From: Citrobacter freundii
Lineage (GTDB): Bacteria > Bacteroidota > Bacteroidia > Chitinophagales > Chitinophagaceae
Direction: 5' to 3'
Assembly (NCBI GenBank): GCA_003243445.1
Contig: QFQQ01000022.1
Location: forward strand, 22,033-86,032
DNA: 64,000 nucleotides
Under the pieces are notes generated by a model. It saw only the letters and a program-made list of their open reading frames with translations, had not been told where the DNA came from and ran no database searches. Positions 50,428-59,256 of this stretch are shown piece after piece. Numbering within the stretch: the stretch's first letter is position 1; each line of letters opens with the position of its first letter. The translations under genes and the position numbers were made by a program.

Positions 50428-51003
50428 ATGGCAACAGAACAAATGGAGCAACAGAAACTGGTCAGGGATTGCCTGAAAGGGAAACCACAGGCACAGCGGC
50501 AACTTTACGATACGTTTGCCGAACCGATGCTAGGCGTCTGTTACCGCTATACGCGCTCAATGCGGGATGCAGAAGATGTTCTGCAGGAGGGCTTTGTCAA
50601 AGTTTTCCATCATTTAAACCAATACAAACAGGAAGGTGAGTTGGGTGCCTGGATCCGCCGGATCATGGTGAATACCGCGCTTAATTTTCTCAAACGCCAT
50701 CGCAAGTACCAGGAGGAAATGTATTTTACTGAAGAATACCTCCATCCGGTCAGCCAGGAAGATCCTGTTGTGCGGGTACAGGCCAAGGAACTGGCCGATC
50801 TGATCAGGCAATTGCCGCAGGGGTATCAGGTCATTTTCAACCTGCATGCAGTTGAAGGATTTTCGCATGTGGAGATAGGAGAAATGCTCGGGATCAGTGA
50901 TGGCACTTCCCGTTCGCAATATGCCAGGGCCAGGAATCTGCTGATCACCTGGTTGAAAAAACAATCTTCGGATCAGAAAAAGTCAAGTTATGCCGGACAG
51001 TGA
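50428..51003 (+). CDS. ECF-type RNA polymerase sigma factor, 191 aa
   Basis: Complete sigma-70 factor of the ECF group. Region 2 is visible as LYDTFAEPMLGVCYRYTRSM and DAEDVLQEGFVKVFHHLNQY (residues about 28-70), and region 4 as LPQGYQVIFNLHAVEGFSHV then EIGEMLGISDGTSRSQYARA, the helix-turn-helix. It should direct transcription of a small regulon. The next gene starts 14 nt before its stop codon and has an N-terminal cytoplasmic tail and one membrane helix, consistent with an anti-sigma partner. Confidence 0.93.
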   Translation: MATEQMEQQKLVRDCLKGKPQAQRQLYDTFAEPMLGVCYRYTRSMRDAEDVLQEGFVKVFHHLNQYKQEGELGAWIRRIMVNTALNFLKRHRKYQEEMYFTEEYLHPVSQEDPVVRVQAKELADLIRQLPQGYQVIFNLHAVEGFSHVEIGEMLGISDGTSRSQYARARNLLITWLKKQSSDQKKSSYAGQ

Positions 51004-52585
51004 ATTTGATAAACAGGTACAGGAAGAGCTGCAGGGGCTGCGATTACGCCCTTCGGCCGCTGTATGGGAAAACGTCGAGAAGGAGATTCGTCGTAAAAAA
51101 AGAAGACGCGTCGCGATCCTCTTTTGGCTGGTGGCTGCCATTGGCCTGCTGGGCTATTCCGGTTACCGGCTCACACAAAGACAAGAGACAACACTTGCAG
51201 CCAATCCTGTTCCAGCCGCCGGACGGCCGGAACAGCAACCTCCTGCATCCGCATCAACAAATTCATCGACCCCAACAGATAAACAACCCGCTAAATCAAA
51301 TCTGCCAAACGGAGCATTGCAAGATCAGGATGGCGCTGTAAACAGCCGTACCGATCATACTACTGAAAGTGCACCGTCGACTCCATCAATAGTTGATAAT
51401 AATAAAACTGCTGATAAAAAGAGCAATAACACAAATAGTAATTTCTCACACAACATCTCTCCGTTAAAACAAAAACAGCAGCAGGCTGACATTACAAAAA
51501 AACATTCGCGTAACGGTCATTCAACAGATCCGAGAACGGTAATTGTAAACGGTAGAACGCAAAAACAAAGACCAGGAAAATTTCCCGTGCAGAAGAGCGA
51601 TAGCCCGGAGACTGAAGGATCGCTTGCAGAAACAAACGGATCTGCAAAAGATCCGGCAACTGCCGTTACCAACAATGGTAACGAAGTGAAGCCGGTTACA
51701 CCGATCACTACTGACACTGAAACTACGGAGCTGCATAAAGACAGTGCTGTTGCACAGGTTGAAAAGAAAGATTCAATAGCTGAAGTAAAAGCACCTGTCG
51801 TTAAAAAGCAAGGCAAGACATCAAAAATCAAATGGGCGCTCGATCTTGCTGTTGGTGCATCTGGTCCGATCAAAAGTCCATTTCTGCTTGGGACGGAAAA
51901 GAGTAATTCGGACAGGAACTATTCAAGCCCAGCCAATCAGGGGGGGATCTGGGGGCCAGTTCCACCAGCTGGTGGTTTTGGTCCTGTATATGTTCCGCGT
52001 TCGGATATCAAACCCGGCCCGGCTGCCCGCATCGGTGTGCTGGCTGAATTTCCTGTATCAAAACGGATCAGCCTCAGCACAGGTTTGCAATACCAGTATC
52101 AAAGCAATAATATCCGCATAGGTTATTACAAAGACACATCGCTTGTCTTCAGTAATTATGCATCGCAAATGGTCTCTGTTCGCGCAGTCTATCAGGGCTC
52201 ACAACAGAAGACATTTACGAACCGCTATCATTATCTGCAGGTACTATTCAATTTCCACTGGCAGATGAACAACAGTAAGAAATTGCCGTTGATGCTCAAT
52301 ACGGGCTTTACGGCCGGCTACCTGCTTTCTTCTAATGGTCTTGTATATGATTCATTGCAGGGGGGAATTTATTATCACGACAACAACGCCTTCAACCGTT
52401 TCCAGCTATCATTCTCAACCGGCGTATCGTTCCGCTTCAATACCAAAGGCGCTTTCCAATGGAGTGTAGGCCCTGAATTCAACATGGGACTTCGCCGCCT
52501 TGTAAAAGCTGAGTATGATAAAAAGCAATACCCGGTCTTTTTGGGAGTGAATGCAAAAATGTACCTGCCTTCACGCAGGAAATAG
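50990..52585 (+). CDS. Sigma-linked membrane protein with beta-barrel-like C-terminus, 531 aa
   Basis: The chain has a short cytoplasmic N-terminus (FDKQVQEELQGLRLRPSAAV then WENVEKEIRRKKRRR), one membrane helix (VAILFWLVAAIGLLGYSGYR, about residues 40-60), a 200-residue Ser/Thr/Asn/Lys-rich low-complexity linker, and a C-terminal region with alternating beta-strands and a GxG-like outer-membrane pattern (AARIGVLAEFPVSKRISLST, GLQYQYQSNNIRIGYYKD). The first part looks like an anti-sigma domain, and the rest like a PorT-type barrel. It overlaps the sigma gene by 14 nt and is likely its regulator. The linkage to two membranes is unusual and I mark it as inference. Confidence 0.72.
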   Translation: MPDSEFDKQVQEELQGLRLRPSAAVWENVEKEIRRKKRRRVAILFWLVAAIGLLGYSGYRLTQRQETTLAANPVPAAGRPEQQPPASASTNSSTPTDKQPAKSNLPNGALQDQDGAVNSRTDHTTESAPSTPSIVDNNKTADKKSNNTNSNFSHNISPLKQKQQQADITKKHSRNGHSTDPRTVIVNGRTQKQRPGKFPVQKSDSPETEGSLAETNGSAKDPATAVTNNGNEVKPVTPITTDTETTELHKDSAVAQVEKKDSIAEVKAPVVKKQGKTSKIKWALDLAVGASGPIKSPFLLGTEKSNSDRNYSSPANQGGIWGPVPPAGGFGPVYVPRSDIKPGPAARIGVLAEFPVSKRISLSTGLQYQYQSNNIRIGYYKDTSLVFSNYASQMVSVRAVYQGSQQKTFTNRYHYLQVLFNFHWQMNNSKKLPLMLNTGFTAGYLLSSNGLVYDSLQGGIYYHDNNAFNRFQLSFSTGVSFRFNTKGAFQWSVGPEFNMGLRRLVKAEYDKKQYPVFLGVNAKMYLPSRRK

Positions 52586-52624
52586 CGATGAGTGGAAGAC
52601 ACAAGTGATCAGCCCGACTTTCGT

Positions 52625-52692
52625 ACATGCTTACCGTCCCTGCCTCCTTACCGGTTTATTTTTTACCGGTAAGGCCGGGATGGTAAGCATGT
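52625..52692. terminator. Large hairpin with 8-nt loop between convergent genes
   Basis: ACATGCTTACC at the left end pairs with GGTAAGCATGT at the right; the stem continues inward through TCCC/GGGA, GCC/GGC and TTACCGGT/ACCGGTAA with a 3-nt bulge, around a T-rich loop. It lies 40 nt after the stop codon of the barrel-like gene and faces queG. It is a likely terminator, although larger than usual. Confidence 0.65.
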
Positions 52693-52852
52693 CCTGGAAA
52701 CAACTTTTTCTTCGTTTTTGCTGTATAGCTGATTCCCATTTCAGTTATCATGAGTATTGCAGGGTGATCCCTTCCTATAAGACAAATCTTCAACCCTCTG
52801 AATAAGCAGTAATGAGTCATTCAATGTCTTACACAATGCGCGATTTCTGTTT

Positions 52853-53785
52853 CTACTGCTTCTTTAAAAACTCCAGATTCCGCTGTATTCCCTTCCACTT
52901 CGTTCTGCTTAATGCGGAATGCCGGAACAATTTCCGGAAAGATTCTTCTGTCATCGCTTCCCATTCGGCCGTGCTTAAATTCAATATTTCGGGAATAGGG
53001 GAGAAACCGGGTTCTTCTGTGGGCTGACTGAAACGGTTCCAGGGGCAAACATCCTGGCAGGTATCGCAGCCGAAGGCCCAATCGGCGAATTTACCTTTCA
53101 TGTTATCGGGGATCAGCATGTCCTTTAGTTCGATGGTAAAATAGGAAATGCATTTGCTGCCGTCTACGACTTTGCCGGGCAGGATCGCATCGGTGGGGCA
53201 GGCATCAATACAGCGAGTGCAGGTGCCGCAATGATCCTTTGCAAAGGGATCGTCGTAGTTGAGTTCGAGATCGGTGATCAGGGTGGCGATAAAGAAAAAT
53301 GACCCATGCTTTGGCGTGAGGAGGTTTCCATTTTTGCCGATCCATCCGAGACCGCTGCGTTTGGCCCAGCTTCTTTCCAGTACTGGTGCGGAGTCGACAA
53401 ACCCTCTTCCGTTTACCTCGCCCACTTCGTCGCGGATCAATGAGAGGAATTCGTTCATCTTCGTTCGGATGATCTCGTGGTAGTCATTCCCAAATGCATA
53501 CTTCGCGATCTTTGGCGATGAAGCGTCCTGTTCTGCGGAAGGGTAATAATTCTGCAGCAGGGTGATCACCGATTTTGCGCCGGGCACGAGCCTGGTTGGA
53601 TCGACCCTCAGATCAAAATGATTCTCCATGTATTTCATCGATCCATGCATACCCTGGCTCAGCCATTTTTCAAGCCTTTCGGCATCGGCGTCCAGCCTCA
53701 CTGCCTTCGCAACGCCGCAATAGCTGAACCCCAGCCTGGCGGCTGTTTGCTTGATAAAGACGGTATGATTATCAGTTGTTTTCAC
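52853..53785 (-). CDS. queG: Epoxyqueuosine reductase, 310 aa
   Basis: Cobalamin- and Fe-S-dependent enzyme that reduces epoxyqueuosine to queuosine in tRNA, the last step of queuosine synthesis. Two [4Fe-4S] motifs are present: HCGTCTRCIDACPTDAI (about residue 180) and FGCDTCQDVCPWNRF (about residue 240). SPKIAKYAFGNDYHEIIRTK and SWAKRSGLGWIGKNGNLL are the QueG (DUF1730) signatures. The length of about 310 is typical of the short Bacteroidota form. Confidence 0.95.
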   Translation of the reverse strand: MKTTDNHTVFIKQTAARLGFSYCGVAKAVRLDADAERLEKWLSQGMHGSMKYMENHFDLRVDPTRLVPGAKSVITLLQNYYPSAEQDASSPKIAKYAFGNDYHEIIRTKMNEFLSLIRDEVGEVNGRGFVDSAPVLERSWAKRSGLGWIGKNGNLLTPKHGSFFFIATLITDLELNYDDPFAKDHCGTCTRCIDACPTDAILPGKVVDGSKCISYFTIELKDMLIPDNMKGKFADWAFGCDTCQDVCPWNRFSQPTEEPGFSPIPEILNLSTAEWEAMTEESFRKLFRHSALSRTKWKGIQRNLEFLKKQ

Positions 53786-53892
53786 ACAGAAATGACCGCC
53801 TAAAGATACCAGCTAAAATCTGGGATATTTTATGTAAAATTGTCCGTGTTGATTATCAATCAACAAAACCACCACATTAACTTACAACCCGC

Positions 53893-55905
53893 ATGAAAAT
53901 CCCACTTTTTCTGGCAATGCTGTGTTGCCTGGCAACGCATCTCGCGGCGCAGAATAAAGCTTCCATCAAATTCGGTAAAGTAGAATCCAGTGATTTTAAA
54001 ACATCCTATCCTCTCGATCCGGGAGCGGAGGCGGTAATTATAGGCAATATCGGATCATCTGATTTTGTTGGCAATTCGAAAGGAAGTTTTTCCATCGAAT
54101 TCAAACGATATAGCCGGATCCATATCCTGAATAAAAACGCATATGATGCCGCACAGATCCGCATACCTGTTTATACAACAGGGGAAAGAGAAGAAGAGAT
54201 CGTCACATTGAAGGCTGTCACCTACAATCTGGAGAATGGAAAAGTGGTTGAAACAAAACTCGATCCCAAGGTGGATGTTTTTAAAGAAAAGATCAGCCGC
54301 AACTGGGTGGTCAACAAGTTTTCTTTTCCCGCGGTGCGGGAAGGGTCGATAATCGAATTTGAATACAAGCTCAGATCGGAGTATTTATTCAGGCTGAGAC
54401 CATGGGAATTTCAGAGTGGGTATCCAACACTATGGAGTGAGTATATAGTAGGTATGCCACAATTTCTTTACTACGTATCACTGACGCAGGGCAGCCAGGA
54501 GTTTTTTATCAAGGAATCAAAGGATAAAATAGAGCAGTTTACCGTGGAGATACCAAAAACGGAGGTCATGTTGTCCGGTGTGAAGGACCGTATGAGTTTT
54601 TCCGCCGGGGTAACGGCATTCAGATGGGTGATGAAAGATGTACCGGCATTGAAAGAAGAAAGCTATACATCCACGATCAGCAATCACGTTGCGAAGATCG
54701 AATTTCAATTGGCGGAATACCGTGAGCCGTATATTCCGAAAAAAGTGATGAGTACATGGACTGAAACAGCCAGTACCCTGCTTGACGATCCCGATTTCGG
54801 ACTGCCGCTTCAACAGGAAAATGCTTTTCTGAATGATATCTCATCTGTTGCCTCAAAGAAGGCGCAAGCGCCTATTGACAGAGCGCGGAATATCTACGCC
54901 TGGGTCCGGGATAATATGACCTGTGTTGAACGCAATTCGTTTTACATGAAGAAGTCATTGCAATCAACGCTGAAAATGAAAAGCGGCACAGAAGCGGAGA
55001 TCAATATACTGCTTATTGCGATGCTGAGAAACGAAGGTCTTAAGGCCGATCCGGTGATCCTGAGCACCAGATCAAACGGATATGCTTATGCGCTGTATCC
55101 GTTGATCGATCGCTTCAATTATGTTATTGCACAATTGGTGATCGATGGACAAAAATATTATCTTGACGCAAGCAGGCCTCGTCTTGGTTTTAACCGGCTT
55201 GGGTATGATTGCTATAATGGACATGCACGCGTGATCGATGCTGCTGCGGATGGCCTTGAGTTCAATGCTGATTCCCTCACGGAGAAGTCAATATCTTCGG
55301 TTTTTGTCTCAAACAATAACAAAGGTGCATTATCTGCATCAGTTCAGTATACCCCGGGAGTTTATGATTCGTATGATATCCGTACCGAGATCGGACAGAA
55401 GGGGCAGGACGCATATTTTAATGAATTAAAAAGAAATGGCAGTGAAGTAAAGATCTCTGAAGAAAAGATCGACTCCATCGATAATTACGACTTGCCCGTT
55501 TCTATCAAATATCGCGTGGAAACCCCGTTGAATGGAGAAGATATCTGGTATTTTGACCCAATGTTCATCCGGTCATGGACTGAAAATCCTTTCAAGTCCG
55601 CAACAAGATCTTATCCCGTCGAGATGCTTTTCAGGATCGACCAAACTTACCTGCTTCGAATGGAAGTACCCGCCGGATATGAAGTGGATGAATTGCCCAA
55701 ATCGCTGATCGTAAAATTAAATGAGGATAATGACGGTGAGTTTGAATACAGAACGGCGGAATCGAATGGTATTATTTCCATTCGCTCCAGGCTGAGAATA
55801 AACCGTACTTATTTTTCACCGGAGGAATACCAAATGTTACGGGATTTCTTCAACCTCGTTGTGAAGAAACAAAGTGAGCAGATCGTTTTCAAAAAGAAGA
55901 AGTAA
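53893..55905 (+). CDS. DUF3857 transglutaminase-like protein, exported, 670 aa
   Basis: Signal peptide (MKIPLFLAMLCCLATHLAAQ), then a DUF3857 domain (HILNKNAYDAAQIRIPVYTT, LKAVTYNLENGKVVETKLDP, FKEKISRNWVVNKFSFPAVR, EGSIIEFEYKLRSEYLFRLR), a transglutaminase-core region (INILLIAMLRNEGLKADPVI, VDP-like LSTRSNGYAY) and a C-terminal beta-rich part. The catalytic Cys of active transglutaminases is not evident. The family is probably cell-surface or periplasmic with unknown function. It overlaps the next DUF3857 gene by one base (TAATG), so the pair is translationally coupled. Confidence 0.88.
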   Translation: MKIPLFLAMLCCLATHLAAQNKASIKFGKVESSDFKTSYPLDPGAEAVIIGNIGSSDFVGNSKGSFSIEFKRYSRIHILNKNAYDAAQIRIPVYTTGEREEEIVTLKAVTYNLENGKVVETKLDPKVDVFKEKISRNWVVNKFSFPAVREGSIIEFEYKLRSEYLFRLRPWEFQSGYPTLWSEYIVGMPQFLYYVSLTQGSQEFFIKESKDKIEQFTVEIPKTEVMLSGVKDRMSFSAGVTAFRWVMKDVPALKEESYTSTISNHVAKIEFQLAEYREPYIPKKVMSTWTETASTLLDDPDFGLPLQQENAFLNDISSVASKKAQAPIDRARNIYAWVRDNMTCVERNSFYMKKSLQSTLKMKSGTEAEINILLIAMLRNEGLKADPVILSTRSNGYAYALYPLIDRFNYVIAQLVIDGQKYYLDASRPRLGFNRLGYDCYNGHARVIDAAADGLEFNADSLTEKSISSVFVSNNNKGALSASVQYTPGVYDSYDIRTEIGQKGQDAYFNELKRNGSEVKISEEKIDSIDNYDLPVSIKYRVETPLNGEDIWYFDPMFIRSWTENPFKSATRSYPVEMLFRIDQTYLLRMEVPAGYEVDELPKSLIVKLNEDNDGEFEYRTAESNGIISIRSRLRINRTYFSPEEYQMLRDFFNLVVKKQSEQIVFKKKK

Positions 55906-57815
55906 TGAAAAGGGGATTACTATTTTGTTACCTGTCGATTATCTGTTCTGTGGCACTGAATGCGGCCGACGGACGGTATGCGGTATCAGGAATTTCACCT
56001 TTGTTGAAGATCAACGCAGACGCCGTGATCAGGCTGGAGGAAACAGGGTTTACGATCAAAGGGTTAAAAGAAACAATACAGACCAATCACTATGTTATAA
56101 CTGTATTGAATGAGAATGGCGATAAGTGGGCGGAGTTTTCTGAATATTATGATAATCTTCGTTCCATCGTTTCTGCTGAAGGTTATCTGTATGATCCCGA
56201 TGGGCAATTGATCAGGAAGGTAAAGAAGAAGGATATGCAGGATTTTGGAACGAACAGCGGCTCATTTATTGATGATAATCGTGTGAAGGTGCATAGTTTT
56301 CACCATCGTTCATACCCTTATACCGTTGAGTATAATGTTGAGATCTCTAACAGGTCTTCCTTATTTTTCCCTATGTGGAGTCCAAGGCCTGGCGGCGGTA
56401 TCTCTGTTGAAAAAAGTACGATGAAGGTGATTTGTCCTGCAGATTATAAGTTCCGTTACAAGGCATTCTTGTACAATAGCGAACCGGAAGTAGCGGTTCA
56501 GAAAAATACCCGGATCACTACCTGGTCGGTAAAAGATCAGCCTGCTATCCGCAAGGAACCGCTTGCTCCGAGGTGGCATGAAATGGCGACAACTATCTTG
56601 CTGGGTCCTGGCGATTTCCAGGTTGGCGAATACAAAGGCAATATGGATACCTGGGAAAATTTCGCCGCATTTATTCAATCACTAAAAAAAGGTCGCGATC
56701 AGTTACCCGAAAATATCCGGGCAGAAGTTCATCAGATCGCAGATGGATTGCTTGATCAGAAAGAAAAGATCAAAGCATTATATGAATACATGCAGCGAAA
56801 TACACACTACGTAAATATTTCGCTGGGCATTGGTGGCTGGCAGCCCTTTGACGCGAAATACGTAGCGGCAAACCGGTACGGAGACTGTAAGGCGCTGACA
56901 AATTATATGTATAGCTTATTAAAGGAGATCGGTATCGATTCTTATTATACGTTGATCCGCGCAGGAAAAAACGAACGCTATCTAACAACGGAATTTCCTT
57001 CCCAGCAATTCAATCATGTTATTCTTTGCGTACCCCTGCCACAGGATACTGTCTGGCTGGAATGCACAAGTCAAAGTCTGCCTGCGGGATATCTGAGCAG
57101 TTTTACTTCCAACAGAACCGGCTTACTGGTGGGTGATGGTGGCTCCGGGGGAAAACTGATCCGCACGCCGTTTTATGGGATACATGAAAACCGTCAGGTA
57201 CGGGTTGTCAAAGCCGCTTTGCTCACCGATGGCGGTCTTCATGTAAATGCTGTTACAAAATATGCTGGTTTGCTGCAGGATGAAACCCATAGTCTCATCA
57301 ATAATCTTTCTCCGGATAAAGTGAAAGAATACCTGCAGGATCAGTTGGATTTTGCAACGTATGAAGTTGGTCAATTTGATTACAAGGAAGAGAAAAGTTC
57401 GCTGCCTTTTATTAACGAATCACTTGAGATCAATGTCGATCATTATGCAACGACCACTGGTAAAAGGCTTTTTGTAAGCCCTGATGTTATGACGCGTTCA
57501 GCATTAAAATTATCCGCGGATGCTACCCGTCGCTATGCTATCGAGTTGGGCATTGCCTGCTCATACGTCGATAGTGTTGAAATAAATTTACCTGATGGTT
57601 ATACAGTGGAATCGATGCCTGCAAACATGGATCTTACCACACGCTTCGGGACTTACAAAAGCATTATAACGATCAAAGACAATAAGATCTTTTACTACCG
57701 CAAGATGGAACAGTTTGGCGGAAGATTTCCGGCAGAAGATTATGAAGCCGTGGTAAAGTTTTATGATGAAGTATATAGAAGTGATCGCAGCAGGCTTGTG
57801 CTGATCAGGAAATAG
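55905..57815 (+). CDS. DUF3857 transglutaminase-like protein, exported, 636 aa
   Basis: Second of a coupled DUF3857 pair. The leader MKRGLLFCYLSIICSVALNA is a signal peptide. The DUF3857 part includes VVKHSF-like text (here VKVHSFHHRSYPYTVEYNVE), and the transglutaminase core has YNRYGDCKALTNYMYSLLKE-like text (here AANRYGDCKALTNYMYSLLK), in which Cys is retained, with FNHVILCVPLPQDTVWLECT supplying the His and Asp region. The preserved GDCKA suggests this copy can be active, while the first copy lacks it. A B-family repeat follows the stop codon after 5 nt. Confidence 0.88.
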   Translation: MKRGLLFCYLSIICSVALNAADGRYAVSGISPLLKINADAVIRLEETGFTIKGLKETIQTNHYVITVLNENGDKWAEFSEYYDNLRSIVSAEGYLYDPDGQLIRKVKKKDMQDFGTNSGSFIDDNRVKVHSFHHRSYPYTVEYNVEISNRSSLFFPMWSPRPGGGISVEKSTMKVICPADYKFRYKAFLYNSEPEVAVQKNTRITTWSVKDQPAIRKEPLAPRWHEMATTILLGPGDFQVGEYKGNMDTWENFAAFIQSLKKGRDQLPENIRAEVHQIADGLLDQKEKIKALYEYMQRNTHYVNISLGIGGWQPFDAKYVAANRYGDCKALTNYMYSLLKEIGIDSYYTLIRAGKNERYLTTEFPSQQFNHVILCVPLPQDTVWLECTSQSLPAGYLSSFTSNRTGLLVGDGGSGGKLIRTPFYGIHENRQVRVVKAALLTDGGLHVNAVTKYAGLLQDETHSLINNLSPDKVKEYLQDQLDFATYEVGQFDYKEEKSSLPFINESLEINVDHYATTTGKRLFVSPDVMTRSALKLSADATRRYAIELGIACSYVDSVEINLPDGYTVESMPANMDLTTRFGTYKSIITIKDNKIFYYRKMEQFGGRFPAEDYEAVVKFYDEVYRSDRSRLVLIRK

Positions 57816-57820
57816 AATGT

Positions 57821-57954
57821 GACCGCCAATGACCGACCGCCGACCGCCGAATCAGTCTGCAAATTGTAATTTGCCTACTTATATCACAAATGTGAAGTAC
57901 TGCTTCAATCTTCTGACTGATTCGGCGGTCGGCCGTCGGCGGTCGCTGGCCGTC
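57821..57954. repeat. B-family inverted repeat of GACCGCC words between convergent genes
   Basis: The left arm (57821-57857) ends in an 18-nt segment (57840-57857, CCGACCGCCGAATCAGTC) exactly complementary to 57915-57932. Outer parts pair less well; the right arm (to 57954) is longer. The loop is 57 nt and contains an AAATTGTAATTT element. The repeat starts 5 nt after the DUF3857 stop and ends 6 nt before the stop of the convergent gene. Confidence 0.87.
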
Positions 57955-57960
57955 TTCCTC

Positions 57961-58785
57961 CTACAAATTAACTTCAAACCCCAGTGTCGCAATCGCTTCC
58001 AGATAAGTAAAACTATGAGTCGCGCGATTGCCTTTGCTTGTAGGAGTGTTTGCCAATGCATTTACATACCGCACATATCCCGTTTTTCCGGTCGCTTCGA
58101 TAAATAATCTTTTGAGCGGATAGAAGCGTACGCCGCCTTCTGCGCTCATGTTATATCCGGCAACGTGAAATTTGTTATTCAGTCTTTCTCCTTTCCAGGT
58201 AAAATCGGTGCGGGGGATATTGATGCCGGCGCCGGCTTTCCACAGATATTTCAGGAGGCTTCGTGTACGCGCACGGTTCTGGAGGCCCTCATAGAGACGG
58301 ACGTAGTTGATATGAAGCCAGTTGGCACCATCAGAGTGTTCGAAATGAAGAAAGGTCTGCGGGTTTAATACGCTGTCGCCATTTACCTGCTGACCATTGA
58401 TCACGCCCGTAACCCTTGCGGTTTGTCCATCGGTAACGATATACTTGGTATGATCGAAATTGATCTCGATGGCCTTTGAATGTTTCTCGTTGATGTAAAA
58501 ACCGATCCGGTAGTTGTATTGCGGAATGGAGACCTGTTGAGGTTCTTTATAGATCGCATCAAAATCGCCGGAATCATGCGCGCGGACGCTGTGCAATGTG
58601 AAATTATCGCCATTGCTCATTTTGAAGTGGATATCGCTTCGGCTGTAAGCGTCCACATTATAACCCCATTGAAAATAAAGTCCTTTGATCCATTTATTGT
58701 TCTTCCGTGTCGTTTGTTCCTGTGCGAGCAGCACCACCGGGCCGGCCAGGAGCAGGCAGACCGTTAACAGCGTTGATTTTTTCAT
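57961..58785 (-). CDS. Predicted outer-membrane protein of unknown function, 274 aa
   Basis: The leader MKKSTLLTVCLLLAGPVVLL is a signal peptide. The mature chain is rich in aromatic-hydrophobic alternation (YFQWGYNVDAYSRSDIHFKM, YRIGFYINEKHSKAIEINFD, WLHINYVRLYEG) and ends YLEAIATLGFEVNL, consistent with beta-strands and a terminal aromatic-like strand. It resembles the outer-membrane beta-barrel proteins of Bacteroidota, but no family is assigned. A -7 box ends 4 nt before the ATG. Confidence 0.68.
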   Translation of the reverse strand: MKKSTLLTVCLLLAGPVVLLAQEQTTRKNNKWIKGLYFQWGYNVDAYSRSDIHFKMSNGDNFTLHSVRAHDSGDFDAIYKEPQQVSIPQYNYRIGFYINEKHSKAIEINFDHTKYIVTDGQTARVTGVINGQQVNGDSVLNPQTFLHFEHSDGANWLHINYVRLYEGLQNRARTRSLLKYLWKAGAGINIPRTDFTWKGERLNNKFHVAGYNMSAEGGVRFYPLKRLFIEATGKTGYVRYVNALANTPTSKGNRATHSFTYLEAIATLGFEVNL

Positions 58786-58789
58786 CCTG

Positions 58790-58797
58790 CAAAAGTA
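58790..58797 (-). promoter_or_regulatory. -7 box (TACTTTTG) four bases from a start codon
   Basis: An exact TAnnTTTG match on the minus strand, 4 nt before the ATG of the predicted outer-membrane protein. It implies a leaderless transcript. No -33 TTG lies at the usual place. Confidence 0.5.
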
Positions 58798-58854
58798 GGC
58801 AAGAACCGGTTACATGAGAACGGTTCGCCAAAGTAACATGAAGTGATCATTTTG

Positions 58855-59193
58855 TCAGTCCTCCACATGCAGACGATGGAACAGGCGGTGCATCACCGGG
58901 GCGAGTATGACTCCGATATTGGTGATGAAGACCACACCGCTGAACAGTGCATAAAACGAAGAGAACCATTTACCTGCGTTTGTTTCAATGGTTACCACAG
59001 GTCCCATTCCACTGAGGATCATGGACGCATTGTGCAGTGAATCAAGCCAGCCGATACCGGCCGTATAATGATAACCTGCAATCCCGATCCACAGGCATAC
59101 AAACAGGATCCCTGATGCCATAAGAATATTACCCAGCACGCGGCGATAGAAGACGCCCATTGGGGCAAGTTTTTGTTTGCGGTGTTCGTACAT
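58855..59193 (-). CDS. Small three-helix membrane protein, 112 aa
   Basis: Product of 112 residues with three likely helices: ILMASGILFVCLWIGIAGYH, LHNASMILSGMGPVVTI (weak) and FYALFSGVVFITNIGVILAP. The N-terminus (MYEHRKQKLAP) is basic and the C-terminus (MHRLFHRLHVED) is His-rich and hydrophilic. The LSGMGPV and FSSFYALFSG motifs recall small ion-channel-like proteins, but I do not recognise a family. It lies upstream of the C-family repeat on the minus strand and has no obvious partner. Confidence 0.6.
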   Translation of the reverse strand: MYEHRKQKLAPMGVFYRRVLGNILMASGILFVCLWIGIAGYHYTAGIGWLDSLHNASMILSGMGPVVTIETNAGKWFSSFYALFSGVVFITNIGVILAPVMHRLFHRLHVED

Positions 59194-59256
59194 CGGAGTG
59201 GTTTTAGGGGTGAAGGAGGCGAGGGTTTTATGGGCTCCAGGGGTTTCGGAAGTTTC

